Assembly (NCBI GenBank): GCA_003486645.1
Contig: DNGI01000053.1
Coordinates: forward strand, 28,080-41,068
DNA from: Cyanobacteria bacterium UBA11370
GTDB lineage: Bacteria > Cyanobacteriota > Cyanobacteriia > Cyanobacteriales > Coleofasciculaceae
Direction of reading: 5' to 3'
DNA: 12,989 nt
The notes beneath the pieces are model-generated. The model did no database searches and was not told the DNA's origin. It saw only the letters and a program-made list of their open reading frames with translations. Numbering within the stretch: the stretch's first letter is position 1; each line of letters begins with the position of its first letter. This document shows positions 1 through 6,398 of this stretch, piece by piece. A program made the position numbers and the translations under genes.

Positions 1-1
1 C

Positions 2-535
2 GCTGCCACATCCGCTGCCAAAATTGACAATCAACTGTGGGTAGATGAATACATCCACGGTTATAAAGATACAGAAGTCATCAAGCGCGAAACCGGAGAA
101 AATCTATTCAGTTATTTAGCGAAGAAACCCCTCTTTCCCGCCTTTCTTCAAGGACTTATTCTCCTACTCATTACCATCTGGGCTACGAGTCGTCGCTTTG
201 GAAAACCGTTAACCTTAACACCACCCGTAGTTGATAACAGCGAAGCGTACATCCAAGCGTTAGGAGGTGTTTTACAAAAAGCAGGTAGAAGTGAATTTAT
301 TTTAGATGTTGTGGGTAAAGAAGAACAGTTAAAATTACAGAAAGCATTAGGATTAGGAGAGATTCCCCTTGATTATAACGTTCTAATCAATGCCTGGATT
401 CAACAAACTGGTCGTCCTGCAACTGAACTAAAACAACTGCTGCAACAGCAAACTGGAAAACGCCGAATCAGTGACACTAACTTACTCAATTGGCTAGAAA
501 AATGGAAAGAAATTCGTCATCATCTACCCTTTTAG
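2..535 (+). CDS. DUF4350-type membrane protein, C-terminal part (5' end outside window)
   Basis: The reading frame is open from the first bases of the window to TAG at 533-535, giving 177 visible residues and no start codon of its own, so the gene begins upstream. Around visible residues 11-22 the motif LWVDEYIHGYKD is seen, which I recognise from cyanobacterial DUF4350 proteins. A single hydrophobic helix follows at about residues 46-63, then a basic TSRRFGKP stop-transfer stretch and a soluble C-terminal tail of about 110 residues. Family knowledge: DUF4350 proteins are membrane proteins commonly encoded beside MoxR ATPases and DUF58 proteins, and their biochemical role is not established. 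The MoxR gene follows within 100 bases on the same strand, consistent with one transcription unit. The internal ATG at 311 is not the start, because strong coding sequence lies in frame upstream of it. Confidence 0.85.
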   Translation, partial: AATSAAKIDNQLWVDEYIHGYKDTEVIKRETGENLFSYLAKKPLFPAFLQGLILLLITIWATSRRFGKPLTLTPPVVDNSEAYIQALGGVLQKAGRSEFILDVVGKEEQLKLQKALGLGEIPLDYNVLINAWIQQTGRPATELKQLLQQQTGKRRISDTNLLNWLEKWKEIRHHLPF

Positions 536-573
536 TTAGAATTCATTAGTTAATGATTCTACCAACAACAAAT

Positions 574-628
574 AACCAACAACCAACAACCAACAACCAA
601 CAACCAACAACCAACAACCAACAACCAA
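574..628. repeat. Heptanucleotide tandem repeat (AACCAAC, 7 full copies plus a partial)
   Basis: Seven perfect head-to-tail copies of AACCAAC run from 574 to 622, with a partial eighth running into the ATG at 628. A degenerate related sequence precedes it from about 561. Because 7 is not a multiple of 3, three units encode one heptapeptide, and the frame from 553 reads TTNNQQP repeatedly. Tandem heptanucleotide repeats (STRRs) are established in filamentous cyanobacteria and are normally intergenic. Here the tract ends exactly at a good MoxR start codon. Confidence 0.95.
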
Positions 629-1578
629 TGACAACCGATAACACCCTATTTACCCGCCTCAGCCAAACCCTTAGCAAAATAGTTGTAGGTCAATCGTCCC
701 TAGTACAGCAATTATTAGTAGCACTACTAAGTGGCGGTCATGTCATTATTGAAGGAGTACCAGGAACGGGAAAAACCTTATTAGTCAAAGTCCTAGCCAG
801 ACTAGTACAAGCCGATTTTCGCCGGATTCAACTAACCCCAGATATCTTGCCATCCGATATTTTGGGAACGAATATTTTTGACCTGAATAGCCGAAATTTT
901 ACCCTTAAAAAAGGACCAGTTTTTACCGAAATTTTGTTAGCGGATGAAATTAATCGCACGCCTCCAAAAACCCAAGCTGCACTCCTAGAAGCGATGGAAG
1001 AACAGCAGGTAACGTTAGATGGTGAAAGTTTAACCCTACCCGAATTATTCTGGGTAATTGCTACTCAAAACTCCCTAGAATTCGAGGGGACTTATCCCCT
1101 ACCAGAAGCCCAGTTAGACCGATTTTTATTTAAACTGGTGGTAAATTACCCGGATTTAGAGGCAGAAAAACAAATGTTGCTCAATAGTCAGAAAGGATTT
1201 CGGTCTAAACGCCTCGATTTAGTTCGTTTAAAACCTTTAACAACTGTAGAACAAATTATTAGTGCCCGTCAAGCTGTTCAAGCCGTTCAAGTTGAAGAAA
1301 AAGTGCTAGATTATTTACTAAATTTAGTCCAACGCACCCGAAAACATCCGGATTTAGCATTAGGTGCTTCTCCTAGATCCGCTGTAGCTTGGTTGCAAAC
1401 AACTCAAGCGCAAGCTTGGCTTTCAGGACGTGATTATGTAACACCCGATGATGTAAAAGCAGTGGCACTTCCTCTATTACGTCATCGGCTAATTCTTAAA
1501 CCAGAAGCACAACTCGATGGCTTACAAATTGATGCGATAATTGCCTCATTATTAAATCAGATATCAGTACCACGGTGA
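628..1578 (+). CDS. MoxR-family AAA+ ATPase
   Basis: This is an ATPase of the MoxR branch of AAA+ proteins, thought to act as a chaperone-like remodelling factor, often with vWA or DUF58 partners. With the ATG at 628 the protein is 316 residues, usual for the family. Numbered from that start, the Walker A motif GVPGTGKT is at about 43-50, Walker B LLADEI at 103-108, sensor 1 ATQN at 145-148, the arginine-finger region EAQLDRF at 160-166, and sensor 2 GASPRSA at 246-252. All catalytic residues look intact. An in-frame ATG at 553 would add 25 residues made almost entirely by the heptanucleotide repeat (TTNNQQP repeats), which is not family-like, so I prefer 628. Neither start has a clear Shine-Dalgarno. 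DUF4350 lies upstream. The usual DUF58 partner is about 6.3 kb downstream, beyond the glycosyltransferase and CHAT genes. Confidence 0.93.
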   Translation: MTTDNTLFTRLSQTLSKIVVGQSSLVQQLLVALLSGGHVIIEGVPGTGKTLLVKVLARLVQADFRRIQLTPDILPSDILGTNIFDLNSRNFTLKKGPVFTEILLADEINRTPPKTQAALLEAMEEQQVTLDGESLTLPELFWVIATQNSLEFEGTYPLPEAQLDRFLFKLVVNYPDLEAEKQMLLNSQKGFRSKRLDLVRLKPLTTVEQIISARQAVQAVQVEEKVLDYLLNLVQRTRKHPDLALGASPRSAVAWLQTTQAQAWLSGRDYVTPDDVKAVALPLLRHRLILKPEAQLDGLQIDAIIASLLNQISVPR

Positions 1579-1600
1579 AAGATGAAAGATGAGGGATGAA
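1576..1600. repeat. Short heptanucleotide tandem repeat (TGAAAGA type)
   Basis: Two perfect copies of TGAAAGA (1576-1582, 1583-1589), one variant TGAGGGA (1590-1596) and a partial TGAA (1597-1600) are arranged head to tail. The first copy supplies the TGA stop codon of the MoxR gene. The period of seven matches the tract at the other end of the same gene, but the sequence is unrelated. Confidence 0.75.
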
Positions 1601-1625
1601 TCTACGTGATTAAATTGAAAATTTC

Positions 1626-1631
1626 TATACT
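1626..1631 (+). promoter_or_regulatory. Possible -10 box (TATACT) before the glycosyltransferase gene
   Basis: TATACT matches the sigma-70 -10 consensus at five of six positions and lies 10 bases before the ATG at 1642, so any transcript would have a very short leader. No recognisable -35 hexamer lies 16-18 bases upstream. This is a weak prediction. Confidence 0.25.
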
Positions 1632-1641
1632 AGAGTAGAAA

Positions 1642-3318
1642 ATGGCTAAAACAGCAGCAATTCTTTATAAAAAAGACGGCTATAATACTAACAGTCAGCG
1701 ACTGCTCGGTAGGCAATCAGCAAGTGAGGGATTTCTTAAAGCTTTAGTGCGCCACAGTAAAGCAGAGTGCCTTTATTGTTACACAGATACTAAGGCTGAA
1801 TATACTGAGTTTTGCGAACAAATCCGTCCTTTAATTCAAGGTTCTCAGAACGTTCGCTGGATTCCTACTGATAATCCCCTAGCATTAGCTGAACCTGGTG
1901 TTTTGTACAAACCTGATCCAATTATTACCCAATTAGTTTGGCAACGACGTTATACAGATCCCCGAACTTATAGTATTTGTGGTGTAACTCATACTTTGGC
2001 AAGTAAAGAAGTCATGCAAAGTATTGGTGACTTGTTAATTGCACCAGTACAGCCTTGGGATGCTATTATTTGTACTTCTCAAGTTGTAAAAACTCTAATT
2101 GAACGCATTTTTGAAACTTGGGGAGATTATTTAGCGCAGCGCATTGGATCTAAACCTGAACCGAAACTAAGTTTACCTGTTATTCCTTTGGGAGTCGATT
2201 GTGATGCGTTTCCTCAAGGTCAAATTGCCAAAGATATTCGTAACCGATTTCGGCAACAATTAGGGATTAATTCTAATGATATTGTCGTATTATTTGTAGG
2301 TAGGCTAATCTTTCATGCTAAAGCTCATCCTGTACCCATGTATTTAGCCTTAGAACGCGCCGCCAAAGCCACTAATACAAAAGTTCATTTAATTCAGGCA
2401 GGATGGTTTGAAGATCAGCAGCAGGAATTAGCCTTCAAAAACGCAACTTCCCTATTTTGTCCGAGTGTAAACAGCATTTTTCTGGATGGTCGTCAAGCCG
2501 CAATTCGTCAAGGGATATGGTCTGTCGGAGATATTTTTATTTCTTTAGCTGATAACATTCAAGAAACGTTTGGTTTAACTCCAATTGAAGCAATGGCAGC
2601 GGGTTTACCTGTGATTGTTTCAGATTGGAATGGTTATCAAGAAACAGTCCGTCATGAAGTCGATGGGTTCCGAATTCCTACCCTTTTCCCACCCCCAGAG
2701 TGCGGATTGGATTTTGCAGCGAATTATTATGACGATAGCTTGAATTACAGTACTTATATTGGTCATGTTTCGCTGATGAGTGCTGTCGATGTAGAGGCTT
2801 GTACTCAAGCTTTGATTACTTTAATTACTAATCCAGAATTGCGGCAAAAGATGGGAGAAAATGGTCGGCAATGGACTCGTCAAATGTATGATTGGTCAGT
2901 GGTAATTCGTGCCTACGAAGCGCTTTGGCAAGAACTAGCAGAACTCCGAAGTAATTCTGAAACGACCACACCCTTAACCCCAGGTACACCCCCTTATCCC
3001 CTTTGTGATGACCCTTGCCGAGTTTTTGCCCACTATCCTACTCAAATCTTAAATCAAAACCAAGTGCTAAGTCTCGGTTCGATGGCTGCACCTGAAAAGT
3101 TAGAGGGAATTCGGACAGTTTGGATGACTAATTTTGGGGCGAATAAACGTTCATCTACTGAGGTGATTAATGAGGTAGTTGACGCGATCGCAACCGCAGG
3201 TTCTCTCTCTGTTGGCGAAATTATACGCCGTTATGCTAACTCCGACGTTACTGTTAGTAACTATCTGTATCGCACTTTAGTGTATCTGATTAAATTTGAT
3301 GTCCTTCGACTTAATTAA
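1642..3318 (+). CDS. GT-B glycosyltransferase, family 4-like, with C-terminal extension
   Basis: A 558-residue protein with the two-domain GT-B plan of retaining GT4 enzymes, which transfer a sugar from a nucleotide-sugar donor. The N-terminal acceptor domain carries GVTHT at residues 114-118. The C-terminal donor domain opens with DIVVLFVGRL at 213-222 and contains QETFGLTPIEAMAAGLPVIV at 307-326, in which E308 and E316 form the EX7E donor-binding and catalytic motif. An NGYQETV segment follows at 330-336. The residues after VGRL read IFHAKAHP instead of the more usual R-x-x-KG type. After about residue 435 comes a proline/threonine-rich linker (441-453), then about 100 residues outside the GT-B fold. 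The last 50 of these look winged-helix-like (VINEVVDAI...SVGEIIRRY...VLRLN). Donor and acceptor cannot be read from sequence. The protein has no signal peptide or membrane helix. It lies between MoxR and the CHAT gene on the same strand. Confidence 0.88.
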   Translation: MAKTAAILYKKDGYNTNSQRLLGRQSASEGFLKALVRHSKAECLYCYTDTKAEYTEFCEQIRPLIQGSQNVRWIPTDNPLALAEPGVLYKPDPIITQLVWQRRYTDPRTYSICGVTHTLASKEVMQSIGDLLIAPVQPWDAIICTSQVVKTLIERIFETWGDYLAQRIGSKPEPKLSLPVIPLGVDCDAFPQGQIAKDIRNRFRQQLGINSNDIVVLFVGRLIFHAKAHPVPMYLALERAAKATNTKVHLIQAGWFEDQQQELAFKNATSLFCPSVNSIFLDGRQAAIRQGIWSVGDIFISLADNIQETFGLTPIEAMAAGLPVIVSDWNGYQETVRHEVDGFRIPTLFPPPECGLDFAANYYDDSLNYSTYIGHVSLMSAVDVEACTQALITLITNPELRQKMGENGRQWTRQMYDWSVVIRAYEALWQELAELRSNSETTTPLTPGTPPYPLCDDPCRVFAHYPTQILNQNQVLSLGSMAAPEKLEGIRTVWMTNFGANKRSSTEVINEVVDAIATAGSLSVGEIIRRYANSDVTVSNYLYRTLVYLIKFDVLRLN

Positions 3319-3389
3319 TGGGGTGTGGGATGTGGAGAAGTAACTGTTGAAGCGATAAAAGTGCTGCGATTGATAAAACAAAGCAATCA

Positions 3390-5882
3390 ATGAAAAAAAA
3401 AGGATTTGACCCTAGAAAACCAAACCGTAAAGCTTATTACGATGTCTTGAATAGTGCCTTGTCAAAAATCAGCCGCATAAAAGATACCAAACAACAGCAA
3501 AAAGTAGTGCATCGGCTATTGGAAGATAATTTAGATAAGCTGGATGATAATTTTCCTCAAATGTTGCGAAGTTGGGCAAGGGGTAAACTGTCAACACTGG
3601 AACGAGAGGAAGCCAGAAGAATAGCTAGAAATCTTAATAATTTTTGCACCCATATAGCGCAGTTCCCAAAAATCAAACCAGAAACTAAGTGGGAGATTGT
3701 TATTACAGGATATGAAGAAGCTACCAAGGTGTTGACTTCCGAAAGCTCTCCTGATGAGTGGGCGAATATCCAAGATAGTTTGGGTAATGCTTACTATAGG
3801 CGTAGCGAGATTCAAGAAGACAAACAACAAGAACTAGACGATCTAGATTTAGCACTCACTCGCTATAAGGAGGCGTTGAGAAACACTTCTAAACAGAAGT
3901 TGTATGAGTGGGCGCAGACTAAACAGAATCTATGTTGTGTTTATTGCAAACTAGGAAAGACGGCGGAGGCAATTACTTGCTATAAACAAGTTCTAGAAGT
4001 CCACACCGAGGAAAAATTTCCCCATGATTGGGCACAGATACAACACAATCTAGGTCTTGCCTATAGCTACCAAAACAATATTGATGAAGCAATTGATTGT
4101 TTTAGGCTAGCGCTAAAAATCCTCACACCCACCGTATATCCTGAGCATTGCTTCCAAACGGGACGAGATTTTGGGAATGTGGCTTTCAAAGCTAACCGTT
4201 GGCAGGAAGCTATTGAGGGGTATGGTATAGCTATTGAAGCAGTTGAGCAGCAGCGCTACATTTGGGCTAAAACAGATTCCCAACGTCAAAAGATTCAGGA
4301 AGAAGCGATTCATGTTTACATCTGTATTGTCAAAGCCTGTATCAATAATGGTCAACTAACCAAAGCTATTGAATATGTTGAGCGCAGTAAAGCCCGTAAC
4401 TTAGTAGAACACCTTACCTCCTTGAACCTTGACCCTAAAGGTGTTTCAAAAGATATTTGTAATCAATACAAGAGCCTACGCCAGAAACTCATTGCCAAAC
4501 AACATCTGCTAGATATGGAAGTAGAGCTTAGGCAATCGAAAGCAAAGAATAGGGAATTAGACGAGAGCGATCGCACACAAATTAATCAATGGCAGCAACA
4601 GATAGACGAATTTCAGGAAAAGCTCAATTCATTAATTACCGAGGAAATTCAACCCCACGACTCCAGTTTCAGCCTTACACAACAGGTAAAATTAATCCTA
4701 TTTCAGGAGATTCAGGCATTACTATCAGATGATAAAACTGCCCTGATCGAGTGGTACATCCTTGATGATATCTTCGTTGCCTTTATCATTACTCATCAAA
4801 GCCCTGGCATTACTGTTTGGCAATCTTCTCCAAAAGATTTAGAAGACTTTACATCATGGTGGAATGAATATTTGCAAGACTACGACTCTAGAAAAGACTC
4901 TAGAAAAGCTTGGCGAGATTGTCTAGCATCTCCTCCCAAACGCCTTGCTGAGATTTTACACCTGGATGAGATCCTCACTCATGTACCAGACACCTGCGAT
5001 AGGATAACTCTAATTCCCCATCAGCGTCTGCACGTACTTCCTCTTCACGCTTTGCCTTTACCCAACGAGAAAGGCAAGTGCCTTTTAGATAAATTCCCTA
5101 GAGGTGTTAATTATGCTCCCAGTTGTCAAGTGTTGCAACGAGCCCAAGGTCGAAAACGGCCTGATTTGACCCACCTATTTGCTATTCAAAACCCCACAGA
5201 AGACCTTGACTACAGCGATATAGAAGTTCAAGCCATTAAGGAGTATTTCCATAGCAAACCCAGCCTGGTTCAAGGCGATGCCACAAAATCAGCTATTATT
5301 GACAACCAGCAACTCCAAACCGCCCACGTAGTCCACTTTTCGTGTCACGGGTACTTCAACTTTGAAAAGCCCCTACTCTCTGGATTACTTCTGGCTGATT
5401 GCGAGATTGTCAAAGAAAATGACCTATTTATCGATTTAACTAAATGCCTTACCCTAGCAGAGATATTTAATCTTGACCTCAGCCAATGTCGGCTTGTCAC
5501 TCTCTCTGCTTGTGAAACAGGTTTTAGCGACATTCTATCCGTCACCGATGAGTACATCGGTTTCACCTATGCTTTCCTAGTGGCAGGCACTTCTAATGTT
5601 GTCTGTTCTCTGTGGAGAGTGAATGATTTATCGACAGCACTTTTAATGATTAAGTTCTATCAGAATCTCAAATCAGGCTTAACTGTCCCTGTTGCTCTCA
5701 ACGCTGCTCAAACCTGGCTCCGGGATGCCACGACATCTGAATTACAAGCATGGGCAAGTCACTTAAAATTATCATCAGAGCTAACTCAACAGATTGAGCA
5801 GACCCTCGATTGGTTCGACTCCGACGAACAACCCTTCCAAGAACCCTACTACTGGGCAGCTTTCTGCGCTGTTGGACAGTAA
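3390..5882 (+). CDS. TPR-CHAT domain cysteine protease
   Basis: An 830-residue protein with a helical N-terminal region and a CHAT (caspase HetF associated with TPRs) domain. Residues 1-115 are helical and charged. Tetratricopeptide-like repeats follow at about 120-165, 172-205, 212-245 and 255-290, with a further helical hairpin at 305-340 ending in the ERSKARNLVEHL segment typical of TPR-CHAT proteins. A charged helix-rich linker spans about 355-420. The CHAT domain runs from about 445 to the end. The catalytic histidine is probably H653 in HFSCHGYF and the catalytic cysteine C708 in LSACETG; the terminal PYYWAAFCAVG block is also characteristic. The dyad is intact, so an active protease is expected. 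CHAT proteases are caspase/separase relatives that act as regulated effectors in bacterial defence, while TPRs bind partners. No signal peptide or membrane helix is visible. An exact 12-bp tandem duplication lies at 4884-4907. The two downstream same-strand genes are its likely partners. Confidence 0.93.
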   Translation: MKKKGFDPRKPNRKAYYDVLNSALSKISRIKDTKQQQKVVHRLLEDNLDKLDDNFPQMLRSWARGKLSTLEREEARRIARNLNNFCTHIAQFPKIKPETKWEIVITGYEEATKVLTSESSPDEWANIQDSLGNAYYRRSEIQEDKQQELDDLDLALTRYKEALRNTSKQKLYEWAQTKQNLCCVYCKLGKTAEAITCYKQVLEVHTEEKFPHDWAQIQHNLGLAYSYQNNIDEAIDCFRLALKILTPTVYPEHCFQTGRDFGNVAFKANRWQEAIEGYGIAIEAVEQQRYIWAKTDSQRQKIQEEAIHVYICIVKACINNGQLTKAIEYVERSKARNLVEHLTSLNLDPKGVSKDICNQYKSLRQKLIAKQHLLDMEVELRQSKAKNRELDESDRTQINQWQQQIDEFQEKLNSLITEEIQPHDSSFSLTQQVKLILFQEIQALLSDDKTALIEWYILDDIFVAFIITHQSPGITVWQSSPKDLEDFTSWWNEYLQDYDSRKDSRKAWRDCLASPPKRLAEILHLDEILTHVPDTCDRITLIPHQRLHVLPLHALPLPNEKGKCLLDKFPRGVNYAPSCQVLQRAQGRKRPDLTHLFAIQNPTEDLDYSDIEVQAIKEYFHSKPSLVQGDATKSAIIDNQQLQTAHVVHFSCHGYFNFEKPLLSGLLLADCEIVKENDLFIDLTKCLTLAEIFNLDLSQCRLVTLSACETGFSDILSVTDEYIGFTYAFLVAGTSNVVCSLWRVNDLSTALLMIKFYQNLKSGLTVPVALNAAQTWLRDATTSELQAWASHLKLSSELTQQIEQTLDWFDSDEQPFQEPYYWAAFCAVGQ
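4884..4907. repeat. 12-bp exact tandem duplication inside the CHAT gene
   Basis: GACTCTAGAAAA occurs twice in a row (4884-4895 and 4896-4907), giving DSRKDSRK at residues 499-506. It keeps the reading frame and sits in a surface-like charged stretch at the front of the CHAT domain. Confidence 0.9.
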
Positions 5883-5934
5883 CCTTAACCTGTAGACGAT
5901 CAATCTGAACATTACAGGGGCATCACCAGTCAAC

Positions 5935-6034
5935 TTATACCAATTTCACATGAAGTTGCACAGAATAAGTAGCTTGAAGCCCTTACCAGACAAGGAAGTA
6001 TTCTATACCGCCTCACATAAAATTGGTATTATAA
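5935..6034. mobile_element. MITE-like element: 100 bp with imperfect terminal inverted repeats
   Basis: The left end at 5935-5953 (TTATACCAATTTCACATGA) is the imperfect inverse of the right end at 6013-6034. The shared core ACCAATTT pairs perfectly with AAATTGGT, and 12 of 15 bases match across ACCAATTTCACATGA, the differences being transitions; the right arm has three extra bases. The arms are about 60 bases apart, too far for an ordinary terminator hairpin, and the middle encodes nothing recognisable. This fits a small non-autonomous insertion element or an old remnant. No target duplication was established. It sits between the CHAT gene and its likely partner genes. Confidence 0.5.
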
Positions 6035-6035
6035 T
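6030..6035 (+). promoter_or_regulatory. Consensus -10 box (TATAAT) before the small CHAT-partner gene
   Basis: A perfect TATAAT lies 18 bases before the ATG at 6054, at the outer edge of the right arm of the inverted repeat. No convincing -35 box is present at 16-18 bases upstream. If used, it would give the two partner genes a transcript separate from the CHAT gene. Confidence 0.35.
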
Positions 6036-6053
6036 CACAAATCCTTGCATCAA

Positions 6054-6398
6054 ATGACCATTGACCCCCTGCTTCAATCTCTCCCCGTCCTTCTGGAAAC
6101 CAAACCCGAACTGTTTTCTCCCGCCGATCTCCAAGACTTGCAGCAAACCTTAGTTCCTTTAGAGGATAATCCTCCAGAAAATGCCGAACAAATTCTCAAA
6201 GATTGGTGTAAGGCAAGACGACCTATCCGCGATGCTCTCAGAAACTTAGCAAGGGATCGCGAACTCAAAAAAGTCAAACCCTCCCAAGCCAATCAATCCA
6301 CTCGCACCACCAACTTCTTCCAAGAATTGAGCCAGCAGGTTAAAGACAAACCCAAATCCGAGTCAAAAAAACCTGACTCAGACAAGAGCAATGGCTAG
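6054..6398 (+). CDS. Small helical protein, likely CHAT/CATRA-associated partner
   Basis: A 114-residue soluble protein with no membrane helix or signal peptide. Residues 1-75 look like a compact helical domain (conspicuous segments DPLLQSLPVLLE, FSPADLQDLQQTL and PIRDALRNLARDRELKKV). A second short amphipathic helix (TTNFFQELSQQVKD, about 85-98) follows, and the tail is lysine/serine-rich. I recall small proteins of this size between CHAT proteases and CATRA membrane proteins as the CATRA-associated small protein family, and assign it by context and appearance only. A death-fold-like adaptor is an alternative. The ATG at 6054 is chosen over the in-frame TTG at 6045, which lies within the leader and a sequence repeated elsewhere. 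The stop overlaps the next start by eight bases, so the two genes are probably translationally coupled. Confidence 0.75.
   Translation: MTIDPLLQSLPVLLETKPELFSPADLQDLQQTLVPLEDNPPENAEQILKDWCKARRPIRDALRNLARDRELKKVKPSQANQSTRTTNFFQELSQQVKDKPKSESKKPDSDKSNG

Noticed and set aside
553..627. N-terminal 25-residue extension of MoxR starting at ATG 553
   Set aside because: It is encoded almost entirely by a heptanucleotide tandem repeat and does not resemble MoxR N-termini; the ATG at 628 fits family length better.
574..628. Possible CRISPR-like or other spaced array
   Set aside because: The units are 7 bases, directly adjacent with no spacers; this is a simple heptanucleotide tandem repeat.
3347..3376. 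Possible promoter before the CHAT gene (TTGAAG with TGATAA)
   Set aside because: The -35 is reasonable but the -10 matches the consensus poorly, so the pair cannot be supported.
3591..5566. Minus-strand open frames inside the CHAT gene
   Set aside because: They are antisense shadows of a gene with clear TPR and CHAT motifs; their translations show no domain-like features.
5889..5918. Possible terminator hairpin after the CHAT gene (CCTGTA and TACAGG)
   Set aside because: Only a 6-bp stem with an 18-base loop and no T-run; too weak to call.
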